Part shown: one piece after another, positions 6,134 through 6,174 of the stretch
Layout of the letters: each line of letters opens with the position of its first letter
Numbering within the stretch: the stretch's first letter is position 1
Assembly: GCA_946497905.1 (NCBI GenBank)
Contig: CAMMMI010000090.1
Location: 1 to 6,174, forward strand
Origin: an uncultured Clostridium sp.
GTDB taxonomy: Bacteria > Bacillota > Clostridia > TANB77 > CAG-508
DNA: 6,174 nucleotides
Reading direction: 5' to 3'
Notes under the pieces: generated by a model
The model's database searches: none
What the model saw: the letters and a program-made list of their open reading frames with translations, nothing else
What the model was told of the DNA's origin: nothing
Position numbers and translations under genes: made by a program

Positions 6134-6174
6134 TGGCTCCTCGTGTTGGACTCGAACCAACGACCTATCGGTTA
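6134..6174 (-). tRNA. tRNA-Asn, 3' part only (5' half outside window)
   Basis: Forty-one bases fit tRNA positions 36-76 exactly. They are the last anticodon base T, then AA, anticodon-stem CCGAT, a five-base variable loop, T-stem GTTGG, T-loop TTCGAGT, CCAAC, acceptor strand ACGAGGA, discriminator G and an encoded CCA. The last anticodon base U means a codon starting with A. The TAACCGAT context and the G discriminator match tRNA-Asn(GUU) of Firmicutes. The first two anticodon bases are not visible, so identity is inferred; that it is a tRNA is near certain. Confidence 0.88.

Noticed and set aside
1..6174. CRISPR array, riboswitch or insertion sequence
   Set aside because: No regularly spaced direct repeats, no recognisable aptamer pattern and no transposase of an IS family were seen.

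Overview
The window is very AT-rich, uses the standard genetic code with strong AGGAGG-type ribosome binding sites, and carries a tRNA with an encoded CCA end. This fits a low-GC Firmicute (Clostridia or a relative); the species cannot be told from the sequence. Every recognisable gene lies on the minus strand, so transcription runs from high to low coordinates. I read the window as one side of a mobilisable genomic element (an integrative mobilisable element, in the style of Tn4451) next to a host tRNA gene, with a DpnII-type restriction-modification cassette as cargo.

Layout in transcription order. At 6134-6174 is the 3' half of a tRNA that best fits tRNA-Asn, followed by an intrinsic terminator at 6021-6056. 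A gene-free, AT-rich stretch with short dyads follows (5860-6026). Then come an unrecognised 88-residue ORF (5593-5859) and a terminator-like hairpin (5491-5537). A 647-residue large serine recombinase occupies 3513-5456. Positions 3124-3512 hold no credible gene but are packed with nested inverted repeats; I take this as the probable transfer-origin region. A MobV (Mob_Pre) relaxase (1702-3123) is followed 9 bases later by a 96-residue unknown protein (1402-1692). A separate transcription unit then starts near 1334: a Dam-like adenine methyltransferase of the DpnM type (335-1282) overlapping a second methyltransferase of the DpnA type (start at 380, cut by the window edge). A DpnB-like endonuclease would be expected just beyond position 1 but is not visible.

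How the parts would work together: the recombinase would excise and insert the element. The relaxase would nick the origin and lead one strand into a recipient, using the conjugation machinery of a helper. The methyltransferases would protect GATC sites. The DpnA type is known in Streptococcus pneumoniae to methylate single-stranded DNA, which is attractive for an element that enters cells as a single strand. The element ends, the endonuclease and the helper are outside the window or unproven.
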